A stretch of DNA of 64,000 nucleotides, from the NCBI GenBank assembly GCA_033030425.1, contig JAUFSD010000025.1, positions 1-64,000 of the forward strand, read 5' to 3'. This document shows, piece by piece, positions 34,142 through 48,350 of this stretch. The DNA comes from Verpa conica (Eukaryota > Ascomycota > Pezizomycetes > Pezizales > Morchellaceae). The translations under genes were made by a program, and so were the position numbers. Numbering within the stretch: position 1 is the stretch's first letter; each line of letters starts with the position of its first letter. A model generated the notes under the pieces. That model searched no databases. It had not been told where the DNA came from and saw only the letters and a program-made list of their open reading frames with translations.

Positions 34142-35145
34142 TTATAAACTTCCTTTTCTACTACCCATACCCTCATGGTCTTCTATGCTTAGTCCCATAA
34201 CCTCTAGATCATCCCCCCTCTCAGAAGAGCCTGGACCTCCAAAGTCGAAGCTCCCCTCCTCATCCATAATAGCGCCAGGTGAATTTTGGCAAGGGTAAGG
34301 GAAAGGACATGAATTTGGGAGCCAAAACATTGATGCGGGATATAGTCTGGATGAAGGATTGACATGGCAGTTGGCGCAAAGGGGCACATATGGCGAGTTC
34401 TGGTTATTTGTAGCGTTTATCGGGATCACCCCCGATGGATATGCTTTTGATTGGTCGTAAATATCTGCGAATCGATTTCCCCATGGTTGAAGCATGAAGT
34501 TGCCCGAATCCGAGTCCTCGAAGTGTGGTCGGTGCTCGGGCACTGACATCACATCCGGGCTCTTGTTATAAAAGTAGTTTGAGGAAAAGTAGCTTTCGCT
34601 AGCTTCCGATTTGATCTTCAAAATGGTTAGCCCAAGTCAATAAACGCGGGGGAAAGGCTTTGCATACGAATTGTAGTCTGGGATCCAATTTGTCCTCTTC
34701 GGAGGAGATGTTGAATAACGGCGATGGGGGTAGAGAGTTTGGAGAGCTGGCAGCGCTACTTTCGGCCGAGGACGACGAGCTCGAGGTGTTTATCATCGCA
34801 GGAGGATTGCGAATGGTAGTGTTGGATCCATCCAGGTTCAGCGAGTTGCTAGCTGCCGGGCGTTTTTGTCTTGATAGGAATGCATTCGAAGCCTTGCCAC
34901 GCTTCTTCTGTTCGCGTTTGTACTCGCAATCCAGACCGAACACTAAGGAACCTGGGTATTAGTGGGGGGAATCTAGCTGTTGGAGATGGAACTAACTCCT
35001 TACCTACACAGTGTTCGCACGGGCTCTGTCCATCACATTTTGTGCGGAGTTGGTTGCAGCGATCGCAGGCTCTTGAGACTCTCTGTCTCGTGGCCGTGCT
35101 TTTTCTGCTTGTAATTCTTGAGCTGGTGCCGTGGAGTGAAATCAT
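34142..35145 (-). CDS. Short Zn2Cys6 regulator with XlnR-like DNA-binding domain
   Basis: Exons 35145-35004, 34942-34668 and 34615-34142 give 891 nt, 296 aa. The binuclear cluster reads [32 protein letters not shown], followed by [11 protein letters not shown]. This closely follows the XlnR/Xyr1 domain ([33 protein letters not shown]). Intron 1 splits the last Cys pair; intron 2 has a CTAAC branch-like box. XlnR proteins exceed 850 aa and contain a fungal-specific transcription factor domain; here only about 230 residues of Ser/Pro-rich tail follow, so that domain is absent. It is the nearest regulator to the starch genes, 2.5 kb away. It may be a local activator, or a dominant competitor for sites. 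Confidence 0.8.
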
Positions 35146-37694
35146 GTTGGATGAAGATACGTTGGATGAATCTATTTTGTTTCGGCGGATTCTGTCGACA
35201 AGATATATCACGGAAGGATGACCTTTAAATGAGTGAATGAATGATGAGGCTGCTGCGCACCGTACGTAATTTGTAGACAGTTCTCAATATGTCTAGGGAG
35301 ATGCCGGCCCCACCAAGCTGTGCAGCAGCCAGCCATCAAAGGTGGATGCAGCAGCGCAGCAGCAGCAGCAGCTAGCACTCTTTGCCAGTCTCGTATCACC
35401 TCGATAAGGTCGGTGGTCGAATTGCGGTTAGGCCGAGAATTCCTTATGCTCCAGTACCGGAAAAGAGCATGGGAAACGCCATTCGGAAATATTAAAGTAA
35501 AAAAATATTCCAGCAACGTGAGGATCTACTATTGGCTACGCCCCAGAAAAGGGATGATTTTTTTCTCATTATTCCAGCCCATCCTTGATTTTCTAGCATA
35601 AATGGTCTAACCCCTCCTAATTCCTGATGCATATTGCGTTTTGAGTGTTGTCTCCAAGGGACTTGAAAGTTGAGGAGAGAGCACATATATCAAAGTGCAA
35701 GTGGACGCATGGCGCATATACTGCTGATCCTAGGGGGCCGGTCTTAAATTCTTATTTGGCATTGAAGACCTGAAAGATACGACCGTTACGGAAGGGGGGG
35801 GGGGGGTGCAACATTCACTGCATAGATCCCCCTACAGCATTAGACAAGCGTACGGCGGAGGTTGTTAAACAAGTCCTAGTTTCACCCACAAGGAACGTAG
35901 TATTTTATGCATGTACGTGCGTCGATGATATATATAAGTCCACTCGGGGACCTTCTGGTCCCATAGGCACTCTGAGCTTCCTCACCCACCAAGACCTTGA
36001 ATATATTGGGTTGATTTCTCTTCGTAGACTGGTTGGACGAGCGGACGGTCGGTGAACTCTAGGTAGGTAAGGGTGTACTGGGGCCAGGCGCAACCCTCAC
36101 ACTCAGTGCATCCGCTGTCCTCGTTCCCCTTAGCTAGGGACGGGGCGTGCGTACGGTGAAGAATTAGGAGTCTTGCTTGAGGAGGGAGGGAGGGAGGTAG
36201 GGAGGCTGTGGAGAGCCAGGATTATTAACCGAAAAGAACTGAAAGCAGTATAATCTACGCCCAGGCCAACCTCGCTGTTTACACTTGATTTTCAGGTCTC
36301 GCGCCCAGAAGCCCACCACCAGGTCAGATAGGTAAGCACACCATAGGGACTATAGGCTGATTTGTACAGCTTAAACGAACGAACAGATAGCAGAGCTATT
36401 TACAGAGTCTGTTTTTTTTCTCTCTCCCTCTTTTCTTTTTTCTCATGGACCTGGATGAACACCCATACCCTACCCATACCCATACCCATATTGATACTCC
36501 TGAAATTCCGAGTACTCGTTCGTATACGGAGGATGGTACCTTAGAACGCCCCTCGCTCACCTTTACTCTACCCTCGCCCTCACTCTCACCCTCACCCTCA
36601 TTTTCAACCTCACCACCCCCCCCCCCTCTCACCCCCGGTCCCTGTACACAGATCACCGTTGCACTGTTGGTTGCAGCTGCAAGCGACTACGACTGGCCGG
36701 CCTACCGGAGCGGATGCGGCATTTCGGACAAACTTCGGTAACCTCGGCGAAAATATTTTCCTGCGGGGCCTTGCAGGAAGGAGAGATACTTAGGATACTT
36801 AGCTGTACATTTTCTACTTTGATCGATAGGTTTTTTGTTAGCAAAATCACATGGGAATAGCACCAGCTTTCGGTAGCGAGAGGCTTCTACTGGGTTCCCC
36901 TCCAATAATAAATTTTCCCGAAATTGACTGACGTTTCGTGATGTACACCAAGTACCTACATATACTATAGGTCTAATCCTGCTTGGTGTGCCTATCTTCA
37001 CCCCTCCCCTCCCCCCCCCCTCTCCCCTCCCCTGCAAGGGATTTCACGGGTCGAGCCACTTTCACCGCACCGCCCAGGTGCAGTGCATACATAAAAATCC
37101 CTCTCTGCTCCTCAAAGAATTGGGAACGTTAACATTGATGGTCTGGCCCACCTTGATATCTCCTTATATTTGGTTGGTCAATTAGGTCACCCTCAAACGT
37201 TGTTTCTGGGAAATACCGGCTGCTGAAAATGTAAGAGTCCGCAAAATCTCATGTTGTACATCGGGTGTCGCTCCCGGATTTGTCGTAGCCAAAGAAAGAT
37301 GCACATCGCTGAAAATCTTCGCCCCGACCGTACAACTGCGGGGTTCATTAATTCCACGCTTCTGTACTGCGGTCATGGGTGATCACTCGCGTAAAAGCCA
37401 TATGCAAAGATTTCCATTTTTGGAAAGTGCATATCGGGAACTAAATGCACTCGAGAAAGGAAGATTGGGTGGATGGAAGAAGAGAGAGTGGTAAACAAGA
37501 GAAAACCTCTTTTTTTTTTTCACCGCGAAACCTCCATCTCCCATCATATCATGCACATACACAAAAGAGGAAAATACAGTGGCACTCAATCACCTGTATT
37601 CGTCAGAAAAAAACAGGAAAGACTCGGAACGTTTCTCTACTCTATGTACTCTCGTGTACGTCTCTCATTGGTCCATTGCTATTCTACATACTAC
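35146..37694. other. Intergenic, low-complexity tracts
   Basis: No gene supported. The stretch contains a poly(G) run near 35795, a CCATACCCTACC-type microsatellite near 36465-36490, a (CACCCT)n tract near 36570-36615 and C-rich tracts near 37005-37030. The open frame 36445-36741 is a product of these tracts. Confidence 0.45.
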
Positions 37695-41162
<3,468 letters not shown>

Positions 41163-41343
41163 GATGACGGGCGCTCCCAGAAACTTCTCTAGCTGCTCTC
41201 TCCAATTGCTGCCTTGGCTGAATTGGTCGTCGAGCGCTGCTGTTTTAACTTTGAGCTTGCGCCCAGAATTCATACTGGAGTAGCCGTACATTAAATCGAC
41301 AATCGAGTATTTCTCACGAGAGACCCACGAGAACTCCGTGAAG

Positions 41344-41357
41344 CCGTGTGGGTTCCG
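41344..41357 (-). promoter_or_regulatory. CGG-N8-CGG motif upstream of GH31 gene
   Basis: On the plus strand CCG-TGTGGGTT-CCG, i.e. CGG-N8-CGG on the gene's strand, about 180 bp before the start codon. This is the consensus bound by AmyR-type starch regulators in Aspergillus. It is a short motif, so occupancy is inferred. Confidence 0.45.
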
Positions 41358-41591
41358 ACTCATAGAACGCGGCCGATTCACCGCGGGAGTATGCATAAAT
41401 ACACATATGGGCCATAAAATTACTTCTCCTGGCAACCTGCGTAGTGATCTACATAGTTTATTTCCTTTGTGCCTGTTTATTATTGAACAGGGTGGAACAA
41501 ACCTGGGGTTCGGAGTGACAACGAAGATCACAACCCCCCTCCAACCAAACCCTTTCCAGGGATAAACCGAGGATTCCCCGACATTTCGGTA

Positions 41592-41605
41592 CGGTAAATC
41601 TTCGG
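41592..41605 (-). promoter_or_regulatory. Second CGG-N8-CGG motif upstream of GH31 gene
   Basis: CGG-TAAATCTT-CGG, about 430 bp before the start codon. Same consensus as the site at 41344-41357. Confidence 0.4.
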
Positions 41606-43373
41606 GGTAACTTTGACCGGGTTTTACTTCGGATAATTTTCTAGCTTTGGCGTTTGAAAAACCGGTATCTTCGATTTAACGTTGTGATGAGCCTCGTGAA
41701 GGACGGAATTGATTCCCAAAATATGTTTGGTACTCGTCAGGTGTACATATAGGGGAAGCTAGCATAGCCTTTGGGTGTAAGTTTTCCTGCATGTTACGGG
41801 TGAGCATAGGCACATATGTCCTTGCGCAAAGGCAAATTCAATTATTGTCCGGCATCTAATTTCAAAGCGGTGCAAACTAGACCTAGCGCCTGAGAATACT
41901 TAATTTTGTCCTAAGTAAGTTCATGAACTAACCAATAATTATAAAGCGGGGTACGCTGGGGCACATATAATGAGTAGCATGAGAGCCTAGTCGTAATTGG
42001 AAGGCCATAATGTTATAATAGCAAGGGGCGGGGGGTAAATAAACTTATATTACGTATGTGCACCTAACTAGAGCCCCGCAATTTTCTTAGCAAAGGCCTG
42101 ATCTAGTAGGAATATGTAGCACATTACTACTCAAATCTCATGGTATCTAATGGGAATAAGCCACATAAAATCTATAGCAATTGTAGTTGTATTAATTATT
42201 GCTGCGTGAGCTTCCGCTTAAATACTAGATGATTGTTACTTCTTTGGGTATCTTATAATTACTGCTCTATGATATACCCTAACCCTGGAGTCTTATTTCT
42301 CGTGCCTTCCCGACTGGCTGGATATACTACTTGAAGTGGAAACATTCCCGGCGACCATGTAAACAATCAGACGGGGGTCTATGATCACTTCAGCCTTTTT
42401 ATAAAGATCGAGCACGCGGGCTTGGTACTGTTGCTGATCTTTCAAGGTGGTCTCCGATCGTAAAAAGGCCTATTATCTGACTATTGATTAATAATAGACT
42501 GAAGGCATTTATGTAGGTAAATAGTAAACAAGGAGATATTTTCAGCGTATCTATGACTTTCCTGCACATGTGCTTACAGCTTACACTAGAGATAGATCCT
42601 CACTCTGATGGGGCAGCTCAAGAGTAATGTTTGCTTATATATAATTATATATTATGGAGATAAACTTCAGTATAGGGCCACAAGCATTTAATTAGGCTAC
42701 AACTACATGTAGGATTGCGTACTAGGTTATGATGGATGACGATATCTACGCTACTGTGCGCATATCTATGAACTATCTTGGCACAGGTATTCTTTAACTA
42801 ATTATATCTTTTGACTGGTAGAATAAGCATTGAAGGCTTTTAACAGCTTCTCCCTTGTAGTTTCAACTCTCCTAAGCGAGTATTAATTAAATTGCAACCA
42901 GCTCCCGAGCTCTACTTCTACTTGGTGCGCAAGCCGCAATTAGGAAAAAGTGACGATAAATGACAATGGAGTCACAAGTGGTTGTAGCTCCATGAATAGA
43001 TTGAACAGATTTAAGGAAGTTATTATATAGATGTTTAGTTATAGCTTGCGTATGTGCCTTATACTAGTAGCATGAACTTGTGCTTATCACTGTTGAGAAC
43101 TTGGTCATGTGATCACGCGACATGTACCCGTTATAGGAACTTTTACTTTCTTCACCCTACTGGAAATCTGGTATCTAGGTCACACTTGTCAAGCTAACTC
43201 GCATGATATCTCGACATGTTGCAACTTTAGATACACACTTTTTCTCCAGGCTTTCAGCCCGATAACAGGACCCTCAAAGAACTAAGTTTACAAAAAAAAC
43301 CCTACATTTACCATACGTATACCCGTGTTCACTGCCATTGTAATCATCTCAATCTACTCGAAACTTCAAGACC
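41606..43373. other. Intergenic between GH31 and CBM21 genes
   Basis: No gene supported. AT-rich, with one telomere-like motif (ACCCTAACCCTGG) at 42275-42288. Confidence 0.45.
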
Positions 43374-43960
43374 TCACAATATACCAGTAATTTCCGCCAT
43401 CCGTGGCATCAGAGCAAGTGCCAGAGTCGTGGTAACGGTAACTGTACATCGAGTGCTGCTCGTAGTTGAGGAAGCTGCTGTGATTTGGTAATTGACATTA
43501 TTCCCGGGGTCGTAGTAACTGAGATAGTTTAGTATCTAGTCCTCAAACCAATCACCATTTTATAAGATACTTACGAGGTACCGCTAACATCGTACTTGAT
43601 GTAGAATTGAGTTGCGCCTGTTGCTGTGCCAGAGAAAGTCCATGTTTCGTAGCCATCCGAAGCTGGCCCACTGGAGTATGCGGCCGCAAACTTCTGACTA
43701 TCGGTCCAACTACTACCAACAGCATAGACGACAGTCACAACTTTGCTGTATGCAAGATTTTGAATCTTTGTAAAATTAATACTGAAGATTCAAGAAAATA
43801 AAGTAGAGTTTGCCATTACCTTAATGGACCCAGCTAGAACATTATTAGTGAAGGTATAGCTAATGACAGATACCTGAGTTGCACGTTTCTGAAGGTTCTC
43901 AGAAGCATAACAGCTAAGCATCAAAGCGCTGAGGATTGAGAATAATCTGAAGAACTTCAT
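43374..43960 (-). CDS. Secreted free-standing CBM21 starch-binding protein
   Basis: Exons 43960-43820, 43765-43575 and 43518-43374; 477 nt, 158 aa. A signal peptide (MKFFRLFSILSALMLSCYA) is followed by a Lys-Arg site (LQKR) that Kex2-type proteases could cut. The module follows the CBM21 pattern: SYTFTNNVLAGSIKIQNLAY, KVVTVVYAVGSSWTDSQKF, ETWTFSGTATGATQFYIKYD, SYYDPGNNVNYQI. A short Ser/Thr-rich tail with CTVTVTTT closes the chain. CBM21 binds raw starch or glycogen and is normally attached to glucoamylase or to protein phosphatase regulators. Here there is no catalytic domain. It shares a 1.3-kb divergent promoter with the amylase. A helper that coats or disrupts starch granules is a reasonable inference. 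Confidence 0.85.
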
Positions 43961-44315
43961 CGTAAAAGGTTGAACGGTGTGCAGTATGGGATCAGCGGTG
44001 TATTGCAGGTATGCCAGATAATTTCCCCAGGAGAACTTTGAGCCTTTATTTATTACAATATTCGGGGGGATGTGTGGAACATAGTGCATTAAAAAAAATC
44101 GGCCCGACAAAAAAATAGACTATCGTCAGAAACATCTCGCTTCGGAAATTTCATATCCAATATCCAAAGAATTAGACTATGGGGGGATAACCTAGTAGAA
44201 TGGAGCCCCGCGTTTGCCCCTGATTGCGCCAAAGGTGGGGGAACGGCATCGGCAACAAGTAAAATTCCCCTGAATCCAGGTTCTATTCCAGCCTAGTCGA
44301 TCAACGTCCGGGATG

Positions 44316-44329
44316 CCGCTGGGTCTCCG
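44316..44329 (-). promoter_or_regulatory. CGG-N8-CGG motif in CBM21/amylase divergent promoter
   Basis: Plus strand CCG-CTGGGTCT-CCG, 356 bp upstream of the CBM21 start codon. It matches the AmyR-type consensus read on the CBM21 strand. Confidence 0.45.
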
Positions 44330-44894
44330 GCGAATGCCGTGGCCGTACGGAGGGTAGGATTTAAAGGGACGGGATTTCCGGGAACCCTCCCGCAAGTTGA
44401 ATCTCGTGTTGGAATTGTTCTTTTGCTCTGGGTTCGCACAAAAACCTTTGAAATATAGTACTTTCTGTGGCAGCTGACTTGCATCTACACCCAAGGGAGT
44501 GTTATATCCCAACAGAGCCAAGACGGGTACCGGAGGAATTCGGTCCCTGAGGCTTGCATTTAGCTACTCTACTCGCTACTGGGATAGGCTGGTGGGGTAG
44601 AGCATGAGAGTTTTGTCGGAGTTCGGTGATTATTAGTATTCTACCCTTGTCCTTACAGCGAGATCATGGGCTAATGATATCATCCCAAGTACTTTAACTA
44701 CTACATAAATTACAAATGTGGCTTTTTAGTGCTACAAGTACTATACTATCACATGCCGTTCGTCCCCAAAGAGCCCTAGGATAGTTATAACCATACCACT
44801 TTTGAGTAACGATGTTTTTTCTCCGGTAAGGCTTTGGCCTGGAGAGTTTTTTCTCCGCAAGTACTTAGTCTCACACCTTCTATAGCGGAACTCT

Positions 44895-44956
44895 TACGGC
44901 CGGCCGGTTAATTTGCGGGGATTTATCTATTCTCTAGAGAACAGGCCGGCCGGAAA
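44895..44956. promoter_or_regulatory. CGG-N8-CGG motif between GGCCGGCC palindromes
   Basis: CGG-TTAATTTG-CGG at 44905-44918 lies about 320 bp before the amylase start codon. It overlaps GGCCGGCCGG (from about 44899), and a second GGCCGGCCGG follows at about 44944. A GGCTAA hexamer, the XlnR-type core, occurs nearby at about 44668. The arrangement suggests a binuclear-cluster regulator binding region; binding is not shown by the sequence. Confidence 0.5.
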
Positions 44957-45238
44957 GAAGGAAAAACTCGGCTTTACGCTTATTCCAGGTTGGCCCACGA
45001 CTCCACGTTGTATGGACCCATGTTGATGTGGGGATAAACTTTACAAGGGAATGCTTTCTGGCTCCCCTGTCAGTTTTTTGGTGTGACACTGTACCTGATT
45101 CTGAAGAAGCTAGGGGGATAGCTAGTCCTGGCAATTCCGATATAAAGTCAGTCAACTTTACCACTTTCTTAGTTTCACTACCACTGCCAATTCGGTTTTC
45201 CACGGACAAACGTTTAAACGTTACTGATATCGATCAAC

Positions 45239-46914
45239 ATGGTTAATCTACGCTCTAGTTTTGCCTGCCTCCTCGGGCTTCTTCTACCCTCAGTTGTCTA
45301 CTCAGCTGATAGTGAAGCATGGAAAACTCGTTCTATTTACTTTGTAGGTATCCCTTTTTAATTACGCCGTACTTCAATTTCATTAGTTTTAGCTAATAGA
45401 TCTTGTAGGTTCTGACGGACAGGTTTGCCAAAACCGATGTTTCTAGTGGTAGTGCATGCAGTAATCTCGGGTCTTACTGTGGTGGTACGTGGAAGGGAAT
45501 GGAACAAAAACTCGATTATATCAAGGAGCTGGGATTTGATGCTATTTGGATCACTCCTATCGTTGCCAGTACGTTATCTCTTTCATCTCTACTTCGGTGG
45601 CAGTGATTCTCAGATACTAAACAACTTTGTATAGACACCGATGGCGGTTACCACGGCTACTGGGCGAAAGATCTCTATGCAGTAAACACAAATCATGGTT
45701 CTGCTGCCGATCTGACTTCATTGATCACCGCTGCACACAATAAGGGGATGTATATCATGGTTGATATCGTCTGTAACCATATGGGATTCGGGTCCGTCAG
45801 TACCTTCAACCCCTTCAACAACGACGGATACTACCACACTTCCTGTGCAATTACCGACTACAACAACCAAGCGAATGTCGAGTACTGTAGAATTGCTGAC
45901 TTGCCTGATATCAAAACGGAAGATTCAGGTGTCAGAAGTATCTTCCAGAGCTGGATCAAGAATCTTGTCTCCACTTACCAAATTGATGGTCTTCGTCTGG
46001 ATACGGTCAAGCACGTTGAAAAGGATTTCTGGTCAGGATTCACCAGTGCTGCAGGTGTATTCACTATCGGTGAGGTCTACCAGGGAGATCCAGCGTATGT
46101 CGGTCCTTACCAGGGCTATATGAGCTCCCTCGTCAATTTCCCTATGTACTACTCAATCACCGATTCATATGCTCGTAAAGTCACGTTCCAGAGCCTTGTC
46201 AACCAGCACAACTCCGTCAGTAGTAATTTCGCCCGTCCAGAGCTTCTTGGGATGTTCATCGACAATCATGACGTCCAGCGTTTCTTGAACATTAATTCCG
46301 ATTGGACTCTTCTCAAGAACGCTCTCGCCTTCACCATGCTTTCCCGTGGTATTCCGATCCTTTACGGAGGTACCGAGCAGGCATTCACTGGTGGTAACGA
46401 CCCGGCAAATCGTGAAGACTTATGGCGCACCGGTTACTCTACCACCGGCGACATCTTCACTTTTATCAAGAAATTGATGGCTGCCAAGAAAGCTGCTGGA
46501 GGTCTTGGAGCAAATGATCACGCCCATCTTTACGTTACGGCCAATGCCTATGCATTCAGCAGACTTGGCGGAAAGGTCGTTGTTCTCACAACCAATAACG
46601 GTAGCGGAACCAGCGGACAATATTGTTTCAACACCAACGTTGCATCCGGCACCGTCTTCACCAGTGCTCTCGGGACTGCAACCTACACTGCAGGCTCGAA
46701 CGGAAATATTTGTGTGAATATCTCTAACGGACAACCTGAAGTTCTGCTAGCGTAAGGAGCCCTACAACCTGTTTAACTTCCTAGATTTTGCCCCGCTAAC
46801 CAAGAACGTGGATTGTATAGTGGCATAACTACTACAACCAGTGCTACTACCACAACTACAGCGGCAACAACTACTGGATCGTGTGTGACTGTTACAGCCA
46901 CTGTGTACGCTTAG
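45239..46914 (+). CDS. Secreted GH13 alpha-amylase
   Basis: Exons 45239-45343, 45409-45568, 45635-46751 and 46821-46914; 1476 nt, 491 aa. A signal peptide ([20 protein letters not shown]) is followed by SIYFVLTDRFA. The four GH13 regions are present: [18 protein letters not shown] with the Asp nucleophile, GEVYQG with the Glu acid/base, and [10 protein letters not shown]. The paired-Cys loop [16 protein letters not shown] is typical of Taka-amylase-type fungal enzymes. The last exon adds a Thr-rich linker and a short [12 protein letters not shown] end. In related amylases such a linker leads to a CBM20 starch-binding domain, which is missing here. The enzyme cuts internal alpha-1,4 bonds in starch; the CBM21 and GH31 neighbours complete the pathway. 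Confidence 0.95.
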
Positions 46915-48350
46915 TCCTTTTTGCTCGAGTGTTTTTTGAGAGACCTGAAGAATCGATACTAGGGCCGCTGTTTTTTTGTAAATAATATCATGGCTATACC
47001 ATCAATCCCGATTTTTAGTGTGATGGTGCAGTAACTCATAGCATATACAAGGTAAAAAAGTGACTATAGATATTTACTCGCGCATATGGCAGAACCGCTA
47101 TCATTACGTGGCCGTGGAATATTTATACCTAGCACTGAGATATACGGGTATTTGTGAGCTTAGAGGTTGTGTCGCATGTACCCGTGCAATACATATGTGG
47201 GGGGTGTTGAGCCGCAACCTTGGCTGCAGGGCCCTGGGGATTTACATTCGCGTATCTCAGCATAAACCACCCCGTACCCTTGCGCCCTCAAAGACTCATG
47301 TAATAGGGCTGTGGATGTTGCTCTGATAAGCTCACCGCCATGTGAGTAATAAGCTGCCTAAACCAACCACATGATGTGGTGAGGGGTAGTCTTAATTGCC
47401 CAGGGTTAGGGCTATTAATATTAGACACAAGGTTGCTTAGAGAGTACTGCATGCGCTATATGTACCACTTATACTGGTAGCTAGAGTGTATATAACTATT
47501 ATATGCGGGGATAATGCTCTCCAGGCATTTAAGCTATGCATAAGTGCCCAAACGACTTAGGGGTCAACTCAACTGATTTTAAATATAGCGAGGGAGATCT
47601 CCAAGCGGGACAAATTCCCCTTCCGAGAATGTTTTTTCAGGTTCCAACATCTCTCTCCTTGCTGCTCCCTGTTCCCCGCAATATTTACACCTTCTTTTTT
47701 ATAAAAAAAAAAAAAAAAAACTCTCTCAGGCTTATATGATAGAAGATCTCTTAGTGGTGGAACTTCAGAGCGGCTTGATAGCAAACCCCCCACACCGGTA
47801 ATACTCATACAAGGCATGACGGAGAAGATGTTTGATCTACTCTAGGAACAGCCTCACAGTATTGGTGCTGGTGCCATGTGAACACCGTAGTAGGATCAAC
47901 ACCTGGGAGTGATGTTTCTTCACGTTGGGGGTCCAGCGCACGAGGACACCACTATCTCTCCATAATTACAGCAGCAGATAGTGAGACATAAGGCGAATAT
48001 CTTGTTGGGTTTGGGGACGCTGCGGTTCAAATACTAAATGGGACTAGGTATGGCGAGCTTGAGTACAGGATGGCGGAATCGCCCCGGCTCGTTGCAACGA
48101 CCCCACGCGTTCCCTCCCAATACGCCATTATTCCCTTGCTTCGCATCACCATAGTCAAGGGAGGTAGCTAGATCACCTGGAGCTGTAATCAAAGCTTCCT
48201 TTTTGGCATGAGTGAGATCTTAATAGCTCAACCTTCCGTTGCTTCCATCATGGAGATACAAAACTACCTTCGTTTCCCGTTTGCTCACCGGTTTCGGCGG
48301 CCATCCTTACGAACTCTCCATCCGGTTTAAGGAAAGTCACTATTTCGATC
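46915..48350. other. Intergenic between amylase and transporter
   Basis: No gene supported. An A18 run lies near 47703-47720 after a T-rich stretch, but no target duplication is evident. A telomere-like motif (CAGGGTTAGGG) lies at 47399-47413. Confidence 0.45.

Noticed and set aside
36445..36741. Pro/Ser/Thr-rich open frame
   Set aside because: Encoded by CACCCT-type and CCATAC-type microsatellites.
47700..47722. A18 run as a retroposon tail
   Set aside because: No matching target duplication around a candidate insert; the T-rich stretch just before it suggests a simple hairpin-like tract.
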